This document shows, piece after piece, positions 1 to 6,647 of a stretch of 58,236 nt of DNA (position 1 is the first letter of the stretch; every line of letters starts with the position of its first letter). Under the pieces are notes generated by a model that searched no databases, had not been told where the DNA came from, and saw only the letters and a list, made by a program, of their open reading frames with translations. Both the position numbers and the translations under genes were made by a program. Where the stretch lies: assembly GCA_019115945.1 (NCBI GenBank), contig DXCO01000005.1, positions 1 through 58,236 of the forward strand, read 5' to 3'. The stretch comes from Candidatus Borkfalkia excrementavium. GTDB lineage: Bacteria > Bacillota > Clostridia > Christensenellales > Borkfalkiaceae.

Positions 1-35
1 ATCCTATGCGTGAAAGCACGGTTATATGAAAAAAT

Positions 36-64
36 TCCGCGCGGAAAAATTTTTTCCGCGCGGA
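36..64 (-). terminator. Intrinsic terminator of the SpoIIQ-like gene
   Basis: Two copies of the self-complementary octamer CCGCGCGG flank A5/T5 tracts, giving a long perfect hairpin. On the minus strand it is followed by AATTTTTTC. It lies about 40 bases past the stop of the minus-strand gene at 103-732. Confidence 0.75.
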
Positions 65-102
65 TAAAAAGGAAGGGAGAAAAATAAGGATGATTGGCTG
101 AA

Positions 103-732
103 TTACTTTTCGTCGATGTCCAGATAAGTCGTGGGATCGATCGCTTTTTCGTCCTGACGGACTTCAAAATGCAGATGCGTGCCCTCGTCGTACTCGTTGC
201 CCATCACGTCCGCCGCCGCAGACACGGTGCCGATAATGTCGCCGCGTTCGACGGTGTCGCCCACTTTCAGAGAGGCCTCCGCATCGACGGACGCATAGAC
301 GGTTTCAAGCCCGTCGCCGTGGTCGATGACGATGCAGCCGCCTTCGAGCAGCGTGTCGGAAATGCTTTTGACGGTGCCGGCGTATGCGGCCGCCACGTTG
401 GTCCCCGCTTCCGCCTTGAAATCGATGCCTTCGTGCAGGTTATACCTGTCGAGCGTGGAATTATACCAGAAAGTAAAGGTCGTGCCGACGGTCGCGTCGT
501 TTACGGGCATGGAAAAGACGGGGTCCGCGTCGGTGGGTTCGTCAGGATCATCGGGATCGTCCGGATCGTCCGGCGCTTCGATCTTCGTGCCGCTGTCGCG
601 CGTTACCATCACCACGGTAAACGTGATCGCCGCCACCAGAACGAGCGCGCACGCCGCGAGCAGAATAAAATACAGGTTCCTTTTTTTCGCCTTTTCGGGC
701 ACGCCCGATTCGGTGTTTTTCTTTTCTTTCAT
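103..732 (-). CDS. Membrane-anchored M23 (LytM) family protein, SpoIIQ-like
   Basis: The 209-residue product has a short basic cytoplasmic start, one transmembrane segment at about residues 20-43, an acidic DPDD-repeat linker, and an M23/LytM domain from about residue 75 to the end. The zinc-binding pattern looks intact: HEGID (HxxxD) and HLHFE (HxH). The run PVNDATVG followed by WYNSTLDRYNLHEGID resembles the SpoIIQ family, the forespore engulfment partner of SpoIIIAH; some clostridial SpoIIQ proteins keep the zinc site, as here. A GGAGG ribosome site precedes the ATG. The neighbouring gene resembles YwmB, which sits near spoIIQ in several Bacillota, and that supports the reading. A generic envelope endopeptidase is the alternative. 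Gene certain, family certain, SpoIIQ role inferred. Confidence 0.72.
   Translation of the reverse strand: MKEKKNTESGVPEKAKKRNLYFILLAACALVLVAAITFTVVMVTRDSGTKIEAPDDPDDPDDPDEPTDADPVFSMPVNDATVGTTFTFWYNSTLDRYNLHEGIDFKAEAGTNVAAAYAGTVKSISDTLLEGGCIVIDHGDGLETVYASVDAEASLKVGDTVERGDIIGTVSAAADVMGNEYDEGTHLHFEVRQDEKAIDPTTYLDIDEK
545..571 (-). repeat. Nine-base tandem repeat coding the DPD linker
   Basis: Three near-identical 9-mers (ggatcatcg, ggatcgtcc, ggatcgtcc on the plus strand) encode the acidic Asp-Pro-Asp linker between the membrane segment and the M23 domain. A repeat of this kind can change in copy number and so alter linker length. Confidence 0.6.
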
Positions 733-808
733 AACAGTCCTCCGAAAAAGAATATGTTTCGATTATTGACGCCTTTCGGCGTTTTATACAGCACTTTCAA
801 AAAAATTT

Positions 809-1243
809 TTAATATCCGCCGAATATGACGGGGCTGCCGATTGCGCAGCCGCCTTCTTTGACGGCGATATGCAGATTGATCAACTCTCCGAACAGTTCTA
901 TGCCGCCGCCGAGGCGGGGCGAATAATAATAGTAACTGTCCGTCCCCGCGGCGCTTTCCCGAAAGATCAGGCGCGCGCCGTATTTTTCAGCCTGCGCGAA
1001 CGCCCTTTCCGCATCGCCGTACACGGTGCTCTCCCCCGTAAGGGAGGAAAGAGAACGCTTGATCTTCGCCGCGTCGGAGGGCTCTGCGATCGTGATCTGC
1101 GCATCCGACCCCGCGCGCAGAGAATAAAATATGTAATATTCGCCCGTTTCGAATAACAGCCCCTCGCCCAGAAACTGCGGGATCGCGACCGCTGCAAAAC
1201 ACAGAAGAAGGGTCATCAGCGCGGCGAGACATTTTTTCAGCAT
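809..1243 (-). CDS. Exported protein, possibly YwmB-like
   Basis: Starting at the ATG at 1243 the product has 144 residues: a signal-like hydrophobic segment (LAALMTLLLCFAAVA) and a small secreted domain ending in a conserved-looking stretch, YYYYSPRL..., NLHIAV..., GSPVIFGGY. That C-terminal pattern recalls the YwmB (TATA-box-binding-like fold) family of Bacillota, but I recognise it from memory of the motif only. I chose this start rather than the one 14 codons upstream because GGAGG lies 9 bases before it and the upstream stretch is part of a terminator hairpin. The position next to the SpoIIQ-like gene fits. Function unknown. Confidence 0.6.
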   Translation of the reverse strand: MLKKCLAALMTLLLCFAAVAIPQFLGEGLLFETGEYYIFYSLRAGSDAQITIAEPSDAAKIKRSLSSLTGESTVYGDAERAFAQAEKYGARLIFRESAAGTDSYYYYSPRLGGGIELFGELINLHIAVKEGGCAIGSPVIFGGY

Positions 1244-1276
1244 AAAAAACCGCCTCCGTTCGTTTACGGAGACGGT
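1244..1276 (-). terminator. Terminator-like hairpin containing the next gene's ribosome site
   Basis: Arms at 1249-1259 and 1266-1276 pair over 11 bases with one G-T, and on the minus strand are followed by TTTTTT and then directly by the ATG at 1243. The right arm contains the GGAGG of the downstream gene, so the hairpin may both end upstream transcripts and hide the ribosome site. Confidence 0.65.
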
Positions 1277-1302
1277 TATTGACACATTTGCCCGTTTTTA
1301 TA

Positions 1303-1338
1303 CAAATTTTATTTTTTCAACAAATTTTATTTTTTCAA
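1303..1338 (-). repeat. Perfect 18-base tandem duplication
   Basis: CAAATTTTATTTTTTCAA occurs twice back to back on the plus strand. It lies between the tsaD stop and the YwmB-like gene. On the minus strand it supplies an A-rich stretch upstream of TTTGTT-16-TATAAA, a possible promoter for the YwmB-like gene. Confidence 0.7.
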
Positions 1339-1365
1339 TGAAACGGATCTTGCCGGAATTTGCTT

Positions 1366-2421
1366 CTATTGTTTCCCCTTTTTGCCCAAAGGGATATGCG
1401 CCGATGCGTTCAGGGAAAGGTCGGAAAAATTGCCCGCCCGATACTGCACCAGCCCCTCCGCGGCGATCATGGCGGCGTTGTCGGTACAATATTTTTTTTC
1501 GGGCAGGACGAGGCGGATCCCCTCTTTTGCGCAAACCTCAATCAGTTTTTCGCGCAGATAGCCGTTCGCGATCACGCCGCCGCCCGCGGCGATCGTACGG
1601 CAACGCTTTTCCTTTGCCGCGCGGACGGCGCGTTCGGCAAGCACGTCGCATGCGGCGCTTTGAAAGGATGCCGCGACATCTGCACGGCTGAACGGTTCCC
1701 CTTTCTGTTCTTTATTATGGCAGTAATTTACCACGGCCGTCTTTAATCCGCTGTACGAAAAATCGTATCCCGCGCCCGAAAACATTTTGGGGAAAGCGAT
1801 GCAGTTTTTCCCCTCCCGCGCGAGTTTTTCCACGTTCGGCCCACCGGGATAGGGAAGGCCGAGAACGCGGGCCGCCTTGTCGAAGGCTTCCCCTGCGGCA
1901 TCGTCGCGCGTGGAACCGAGGATCTCGAATTCTTCGGCGGTACGCGTATACAAAATCGCCGTGTGACCGCCGCTCGCGAGCAAGGTGATAAAGGGCGGCT
2001 CAAGCGAAGGGTCGGCAAGATATGCGGCCGCCATATGTCCGCGGATATGATTGACGCCGATGAGCGGCACCCCCAGCGCAAATGCGTACGCTTTTGCGAA
2101 GGACAGCCCGACGAGCAGCGCCCCGACGAGCCCCGCGCCGTATGTAACGGCGACCGCATCGAGATCGGAGGCGAGCACCCCCGCCTCTTTCACGGCGCGC
2201 CCGACAGCCTCGCCGATCGCCTCGGTATGCGCGCGGGAAGCGATTTCGGGCACGACGCCGCCGTATTTTGCCTGTTCCGCCGCAGAGGACAGCACGACGT
2301 TGGAAAGGAGCGCTCGGCCGCGGACGACGGCCGCCGCCGTCTCGTCGCAGGAACTTTCTATCCCCAAAATCAGAGGCTCTTCTTTGCGCGGCAACGCAAA
2401 GACCTGATCCGTATACTTCAT
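1366..2421 (-). CDS. tsaD: tRNA N6-adenosine threonylcarbamoyltransferase TsaD
   Basis: The 351-residue product is full length for TsaD (Kae1/YgjD family), which transfers the threonylcarbamoyl group to A37 of ANN-decoding tRNAs. It begins with LILGIESSCDETAAAVV and has the metal-binding pair in NHIRGHMAAA, the ASGGHT loop and SYSGLKTAV. The partners TsaB and TsaE are at the other end of this window. The ATG is preceded by AGGTG. It appears to be a separate unit, ending before the 18-base repeat and the hairpin at 1244-1276. Confidence 0.97.
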   Translation of the reverse strand: MKYTDQVFALPRKEEPLILGIESSCDETAAAVVRGRALLSNVVLSSAAEQAKYGGVVPEIASRAHTEAIGEAVGRAVKEAGVLASDLDAVAVTYGAGLVGALLVGLSFAKAYAFALGVPLIGVNHIRGHMAAAYLADPSLEPPFITLLASGGHTAILYTRTAEEFEILGSTRDDAAGEAFDKAARVLGLPYPGGPNVEKLAREGKNCIAFPKMFSGAGYDFSYSGLKTAVVNYCHNKEQKGEPFSRADVAASFQSAACDVLAERAVRAAKEKRCRTIAAGGGVIANGYLREKLIEVCAKEGIRLVLPEKKYCTDNAAMIAAEGLVQYRAGNFSDLSLNASAHIPLGKKGKQ

Positions 2422-2503
2422 GATACACCTGTAAAAAGAGAAAACGCACGCGACGGGCAGACGCCCGAAAGGTGCGCGACAATACGTTTGCAGAAGCCGA
2501 AGG

Positions 2504-3130
2504 TCATCTGTTTTTCAGCATCTCTTTCGCGCGCAGGGGCACGCGGTCAAAAACGACGATCTTTTCGCCGAATATCTTTTTCAGCGCCTCGCCGAAAAAG
2601 GCGAACACTGCGTCGGACACGTACACGGTGCCCTCAAAAACGCGCGCAAAATCGCGGGCAAAGTCAAAATCGAAGGGCGCGTCAAACAAAAACTCTTTCT
2701 TGTACGTGAGCCGAGCGCGCGTTCTGGTATCGCACAGATCCAGATCGGCGGGATCGATCTTTGTGAAAAAGGAAACGGACGGCACGGGGCAGGATTCTCC
2801 GCCCTCCGTCGTGAACCGTTCGACGACAAAACCCTTCCACCGCCGATAGCAGTCGTATGCGGTGATGACGACCGCCTCCACTTCTGAAACGTCCATCTTT
2901 TTTGCAAAGGGCGCCGTCCAGCGGAGGATCGTGCCGTCCAGGCGATACCCTTCATGCACAAAAAACTGCGGCACCGCGGCGATGACGGCGCCCAGCGCGC
3001 ACAGCACGATCGCCCAAACGGGACTGACCAAAAAATATGCCGCTATGCCCAAGCCGACAAGGATGCCGCCGAACACGGCAAAAAAGACGGTATTGCCCTT
3101 GCGGCGGAAATTTCTAGGATATCTTTTCAT
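2504..3130 (-). CDS. Two-helix membrane protein with a PH-like cytosolic domain
   Basis: This 208-residue protein has a basic start (MKRYPRNFRRKGN), two close transmembrane helices at about residues 13-34 and 38-57, and a soluble domain of about 150 residues with alternating strands. The plan resembles bacterial membrane proteins with a PH-like (bPH2/YdbT-type) domain, but I cannot assign a family. It starts just after the prfB stop at 3137, so it is likely cotranscribed with prfB. No strong ribosome site is visible before the ATG. Confidence 0.7.
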   Translation of the reverse strand: MKRYPRNFRRKGNTVFFAVFGGILVGLGIAAYFLVSPVWAIVLCALGAVIAAVPQFFVHEGYRLDGTILRWTAPFAKKMDVSEVEAVVITAYDCYRRWKGFVVERFTTEGGESCPVPSVSFFTKIDPADLDLCDTRTRARLTYKKEFLFDAPFDFDFARDFARVFEGTVYVSDAVFAFFGEALKKIFGEKIVVFDRVPLRAKEMLKNR

Positions 3131-3136
3131 AAAAAC

Positions 3137-4234
3137 TTACGTCTTTTTGAGGTAGTCGATGATAAACGGCTGGATATCGCCGTCCATGACTGCCTGGATA
3201 TTGCCCGTTTCGTACCCCGTGCGGTGGTCCTTTACGAGCGTATAGGGGCAGAAAACGTAACTTCTGATCTGGCTGCCCCATTCGATCTTTTTGATCTCGC
3301 CCTTGATGCTCTGCTCCTTTTCCATGCGCTCGCTCTCTTTCAGTTCGATGAGTTTGCTGCGGAGCATTTTCATCGCCATCTCGCGGTTCTGTATCTGCGA
3401 ACGCTCGTTCTGACAGGAGACGACGATGCCCGTGGGAATGTGCTGGATGCGGATCGCCGATTCCGTCTTGTTGATATGCTGACCGCCCGCGCCCGAGGAA
3501 CGGAAAGTGGTCACTTTCAGATCTTCGCTCCGGATCTCCACGTCCCCTTCGTCTTCGATTTCGGGCATGACCTCGAGAGAGGCAAACGAGGTATGGCGGC
3601 GCTTGTTCGCGTCGAAGGGAGAAATGCGCACCAATCTGTGCACGCCCTTTTCCGCTTTGAGATAGCCGTAGGCGTTTTCGCCCTCGATGCGGAAATCCAC
3701 GCTCTTGATGCCCGCCTCGTCTCCGTCCAAACGGTCGAGTTCGGTCACCTTATACCCGTTTTGTTCCGCATAGCGGGTATACATGCGGTACAGCATGGAC
3801 ACCCAGTCGCAACTTTCCGTGCCGCCCGCGCCCGAATGCAGTGTCAAAAGGGCGTTGTAGCCGTCGTATTTTCCGCGCAGAAGGGAACGGATGCGCATAT
3901 CCTCGATATCCTTTTCGGCGGAGGAAATGAGCGCGTCGAGTTCCCCGATCAGGTCCTCTTCGCCCGTTTCCTCGATCAGGTCGATCACCTCTCCCACTTC
4001 TTTGATCGCCTTTTCGCCCTTTTCATATGCGTTGATCTTGCTCTCTACCGCAGAGACCTCGCGCGCGAGTTTTTTCGACTTTTCAAGGTCCTGCCAGACC
4101 TCCGGCTTTTCCTGTTCGGCTTTCAGTTCCGCCAGTTTTCCGCCCAATTCCCGAATGTCGAGCGCTTCCGCCGTCTCTTCGAGGCTGTCTGAAAGGGCCT
4201 TCATTTTTAATCTGTAATCGTCTGCTTTGAACAT
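3137..4234 (-). CDS. prfB: Peptide chain release factor 2
   Basis: The 365-residue product recognises UGA and UAA stop codons. It carries the SPF tripeptide of RF2 in ISPFDANKRRHTS and the catalytic GGQ loop in SSGAGGQHINKTESAIRIQH. In many bacteria prfB is read through a programmed +1 frameshift near codon 25 (CUU UGA). Here the same stretch reads ALDIRELGG continuously, with codons GCG CTC GAC ATT and no internal stop, so autoregulatory frameshifting is absent. A strong promoter lies just upstream. The length and domain order are normal. Confidence 0.97.
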   Translation of the reverse strand: MFKADDYRLKMKALSDSLEETAEALDIRELGGKLAELKAEQEKPEVWQDLEKSKKLAREVSAVESKINAYEKGEKAIKEVGEVIDLIEETGEEDLIGELDALISSAEKDIEDMRIRSLLRGKYDGYNALLTLHSGAGGTESCDWVSMLYRMYTRYAEQNGYKVTELDRLDGDEAGIKSVDFRIEGENAYGYLKAEKGVHRLVRISPFDANKRRHTSFASLEVMPEIEDEGDVEIRSEDLKVTTFRSSGAGGQHINKTESAIRIQHIPTGIVVSCQNERSQIQNREMAMKMLRSKLIELKESERMEKEQSIKGEIKKIEWGSQIRSYVFCPYTLVKDHRTGYETGNIQAVMDGDIQPFIIDYLKKT

Positions 4235-4268
4235 ATTGCTCCTGTTTTTTGCTTACATTCTGCCTTTC

Positions 4269-4298
4269 ATTATAACATAGGCGTGCGCGGCTTGTCAA
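4269..4298 (-). promoter_or_regulatory. Sigma-A promoter for prfB
   Basis: On the minus strand TTGACA (4298-4293) is followed after 18 bases by TATAAT (4274-4269), about 35 bases before the prfB start. Both hexamers match consensus. Confidence 0.85.
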
Positions 4299-4344
4299 CA
4301 AAACCCGTAAGGCAAAGACCGCCGCTGGGACAGCCCGCCCCGTT

Positions 4345-4863
4345 TCAGGCGTTTTGCCCCGCGATAAAATATTCGTAATAATAATCGTCCATCACGTACC
4401 CTTGCCCGATATCCGAAACGCCTTCGCCCGAACGGACGAAGCCGAATTTTTCGTATGCGCGCACGGCGCGGGCGTTCCCCTTGTTCACCGTCAGCCAAAC
4501 GCTCTTCGCACCCGTGCGCTCAGCCGCCGAGATCACTTCGCCCAACGCGCGCTGACCCAGCCCCTTACCGCGCGCTGACGCCTTCAGATACAGTTTGGAA
4601 AGAAACAGCCTTTCACCCTGCGGCTGCAGCGCGCAATACCCGACTTTTTCTCCCGCATCCACCAAAAAGAAATAAATGTAACCGTCCTCTCTGACCTGCT
4701 TTTCCATTGCCGACGCCGTCTGAAACAGATTGAGCATATAATCGACGTTTTCGCGCGTAAGCAGCGTATCGTCGTAAGCGGAATGCCAGCATTCCCTTGC
4801 AAGGGCTTCCAGTTCCGCAAACGTCTGCGGAGGGGCATATTGCATCATTCGTTTTTCTTCCAT
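4345..4863 (-). CDS. GNAT family N-acetyltransferase
   Basis: The 172-residue product has the GNAT fold signature. The acetyl-CoA pyrophosphate loop is visible as ARGKGLGQRAL near residue 97, preceded by LFLSKLYL and followed by the late-strand motif VWLTVNKGNARAVRAYEKFGF, where the N and the Y are typical. The substrate is unknown; small GNATs like this acetylate amino groups of small molecules or protein N termini. It stands alone with its own consensus promoter and a GGGAGG ribosome site. Confidence 0.9.
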   Translation of the reverse strand: MEEKRMMQYAPPQTFAELEALARECWHSAYDDTLLTRENVDYMLNLFQTASAMEKQVREDGYIYFFLVDAGEKVGYCALQPQGERLFLSKLYLKASARGKGLGQRALGEVISAAERTGAKSVWLTVNKGNARAVRAYEKFGFVRSGEGVSDIGQGYVMDDYYYEYFIAGQNA

Positions 4864-4899
4864 AACGGCCTCCCTGCCGAATCATCGGCGTTACCGATT

Positions 4900-4928
4900 A
4901 TTATAAACTCTTTTTCGCGCCTTGTCAA
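4900..4928 (-). promoter_or_regulatory. Perfect consensus promoter for the GNAT gene
   Basis: On the minus strand TTGACA (4928-4923), exactly 17 bases, then TATAAT (4905-4900). It ends about 37 bases before the ATG at 4863. Confidence 0.9.
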
Positions 4929-5043
4929 ACGGGCTTTTCGACAAAACATCTGCCGCATCGACAAAGGAAGCGCGCCCCCGAATGTTCTTTTCCGCACCTT
5001 TCCGTTATACAATAAATTAAAAAGCAGGCGAGGTAACAAAAAT

Positions 5044-5757
5044 ATGCAGAATCTGAGCGAGATCATCGGGAAACCCGCGTATACGTCGGGCGGAGAATAC
5101 GCGGGCACCGTCAAAAACGCGCGGCTTTCCAAAAATTTGAAAAAACTGCGGGGATTCGAATGTTTCGACGAGCAGGAAGAGGAATTTGAACTGCCCGTCA
5201 CGGCAGTCGCGTCCGTCGGCGACGCCCTGCTCATCAAATCGCTGTCCGCAAAACCGTATAAAGAGACGGTGCCGGCGCCGTTCGGCATCTCCGTATTTTC
5301 CGAAACGGGGGAAAACCTGGGACTGGTCAGCGATTTCCGGCTGGAAGAAAAGGAGGTGATCGCCGTCGTTTTGGAGGACGGGAAAGAGATCGAACTGTCG
5401 CGCATGGAGGCTTTTTCCGATGCCCTGATCGTAAACCTGACGGGAGAACCGGTAAAAAAGCCCGTATGCAAACGGCCGCCCCGCACCCGGGAAACGGGGG
5501 CCGCCGAAAGCGCAAGACAGGAAAAAACGGCGGAAAAAGCGGAAACTCCTCCCGCCGCGGCGGGCACCGCAAAGGGCAACGCATTGCGGGCGGGGTCGAA
5601 TCTGCTGACGGGAAAGCGCGCGACCGCAGACATTTTTGACGTGCGCGGAAACCTGGTCGTCGCAAAGGGCGCAGTCATCACGCCCGAGATCATCCGCCGC
5701 GCACTGGCGCACAATAAACTTTTTGAACTGACGGTGAGCGTTCTGCCCCTCGCCTGA
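5044..5757 (+). CDS. PRC-barrel domain protein
   Basis: From the ATG at 5044 (ribosome site GAGGT about 10 bases upstream) the product has 237 residues. Residues 1-75 and 75-140 look like two PRC-barrel modules: MQNLSEIIGKPAYTSGGEYAGTVKNA and then FGISVFSETGENLGLVSDF. A charged Ala/Glu/Lys linker follows, then a C-terminal segment of about 60 residues (RATADIFDVRGNLVVAKGAV). PRC barrels occur in photosynthetic reaction centre H subunits, RimM and Bacillota YlmC/YmxH-like proteins, some linked to sporulation. The specific role is unknown. The open frame extends upstream, but codon use and the ribosome site favour 5044. Confidence 0.85.
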   Translation: MQNLSEIIGKPAYTSGGEYAGTVKNARLSKNLKKLRGFECFDEQEEEFELPVTAVASVGDALLIKSLSAKPYKETVPAPFGISVFSETGENLGLVSDFRLEEKEVIAVVLEDGKEIELSRMEAFSDALIVNLTGEPVKKPVCKRPPRTRETGAAESARQEKTAEKAETPPAAAGTAKGNALRAGSNLLTGKRATADIFDVRGNLVVAKGAVITPEIIRRALAHNKLFELTVSVLPLA

Positions 5758-5771
5758 CGCCAAACGGCAGA

Positions 5772-5817
5772 GAGCGCGCCGCCGAAATCAAATTCGGCGG
5801 CGCGCTCTTCTTTTCTG
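5772..5817 (+). terminator. Intrinsic terminator after the PRC-barrel gene
   Basis: A perfect 15-base stem (GAGCGCGCCGCCGAA and its complement) with a six-base loop is followed by TTCTTTTCT on the plus strand. Confidence 0.9.
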
Positions 5818-5831
5818 CCCCGTCGCGGGAC

Positions 5832-6545
5832 TCAGATATCGTATTTTGCCATCATTTTGAGAAGAGAAGCGAGAATATCGTTGAGCGTTTCCGACTCTTT
5901 CGGGCTCAAATCCCCTTTGTTTTTATAGACGGAGAGAAGTTCGTTCATCTTCTCCGCTTCCAGGCGGTCCCCTGCGCCGAGCGGAAGAGACCGAAGCCTT
6001 TCCGCGACGGAAAAAACGTAATCGAGCCGCACGTCGTTCGGGGCGGGCGGCGGCACGGCCCTTTCCGCCAAAAAAGACGGGGCGGGAGGCTCGGAAGTCT
6101 CCTCCGCAAAACAGCATACTTTTTTCGGCTTGCCCGAGCGGGAGAAATCATTTTCCTCCGCCGCCTCTTCCAAATATTTTTTTGCACGCTCTGCCCTGCG
6201 GCACTTTTTCTGCTTTTTTTCGCGCGACAGCGGTACGTACAGACAGCCGAGCGCGAGGCAGACCGCCTTGCCCGCAAGCATAAACGCGCAGACGGAAAGG
6301 ACCCCTTCGAGATCTTCGCCCTGCCAAAGGATCCCGAACGCACAAAAAGCGATCAGAAAAATATCCGAAGCGAGATAAAAGGAATTGCGCGCCGGACAGG
6401 CCGCGCGGCGGCGAAAGAGAGCGACGAGAAAAGAAAGGACAAACCAAAGCGCGGGCGCGGCAAACAGGCAGAGCGCGGCGATCTCCGCTCCCTCTCCCAA
6501 TTCTTTTGCCGCGTCCGAAGCCGTGCGCATGAAATCCGAAAACAT
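5832..6545 (-). CDS. Membrane protein of unknown function
   Basis: The 237-residue product has three or four hydrophobic helices in its first 115 residues (IAALCLFAAPALWFVLSFLVALF; FYLASDIFLIAFCAFGILW; LSVCAFMLAGKAVCLALGCLYV). A basic stretch follows, then a hydrophilic C-terminal half that ends in a helical, leucine-rich segment. I do not recognise the family. It faces the PRC-barrel gene convergently. Codon use matches the neighbours, so I take it as real. Confidence 0.7.
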   Translation of the reverse strand: MFSDFMRTASDAAKELGEGAEIAALCLFAAPALWFVLSFLVALFRRRAACPARNSFYLASDIFLIAFCAFGILWQGEDLEGVLSVCAFMLAGKAVCLALGCLYVPLSREKKQKKCRRAERAKKYLEEAAEENDFSRSGKPKKVCCFAEETSEPPAPSFLAERAVPPPAPNDVRLDYVFSVAERLRSLPLGAGDRLEAEKMNELLSVYKNKGDLSPKESETLNDILASLLKMMAKYDI

Positions 6546-6647
6546 ACAAACACCCCGTAAAATTTCCTGTCTCGATTATACCCGAACGCAGGAAAAATAT
6601 TACGGGGTATTCTGTCGCATTGTGCCGAATCAGTTACATTTTTGCAG

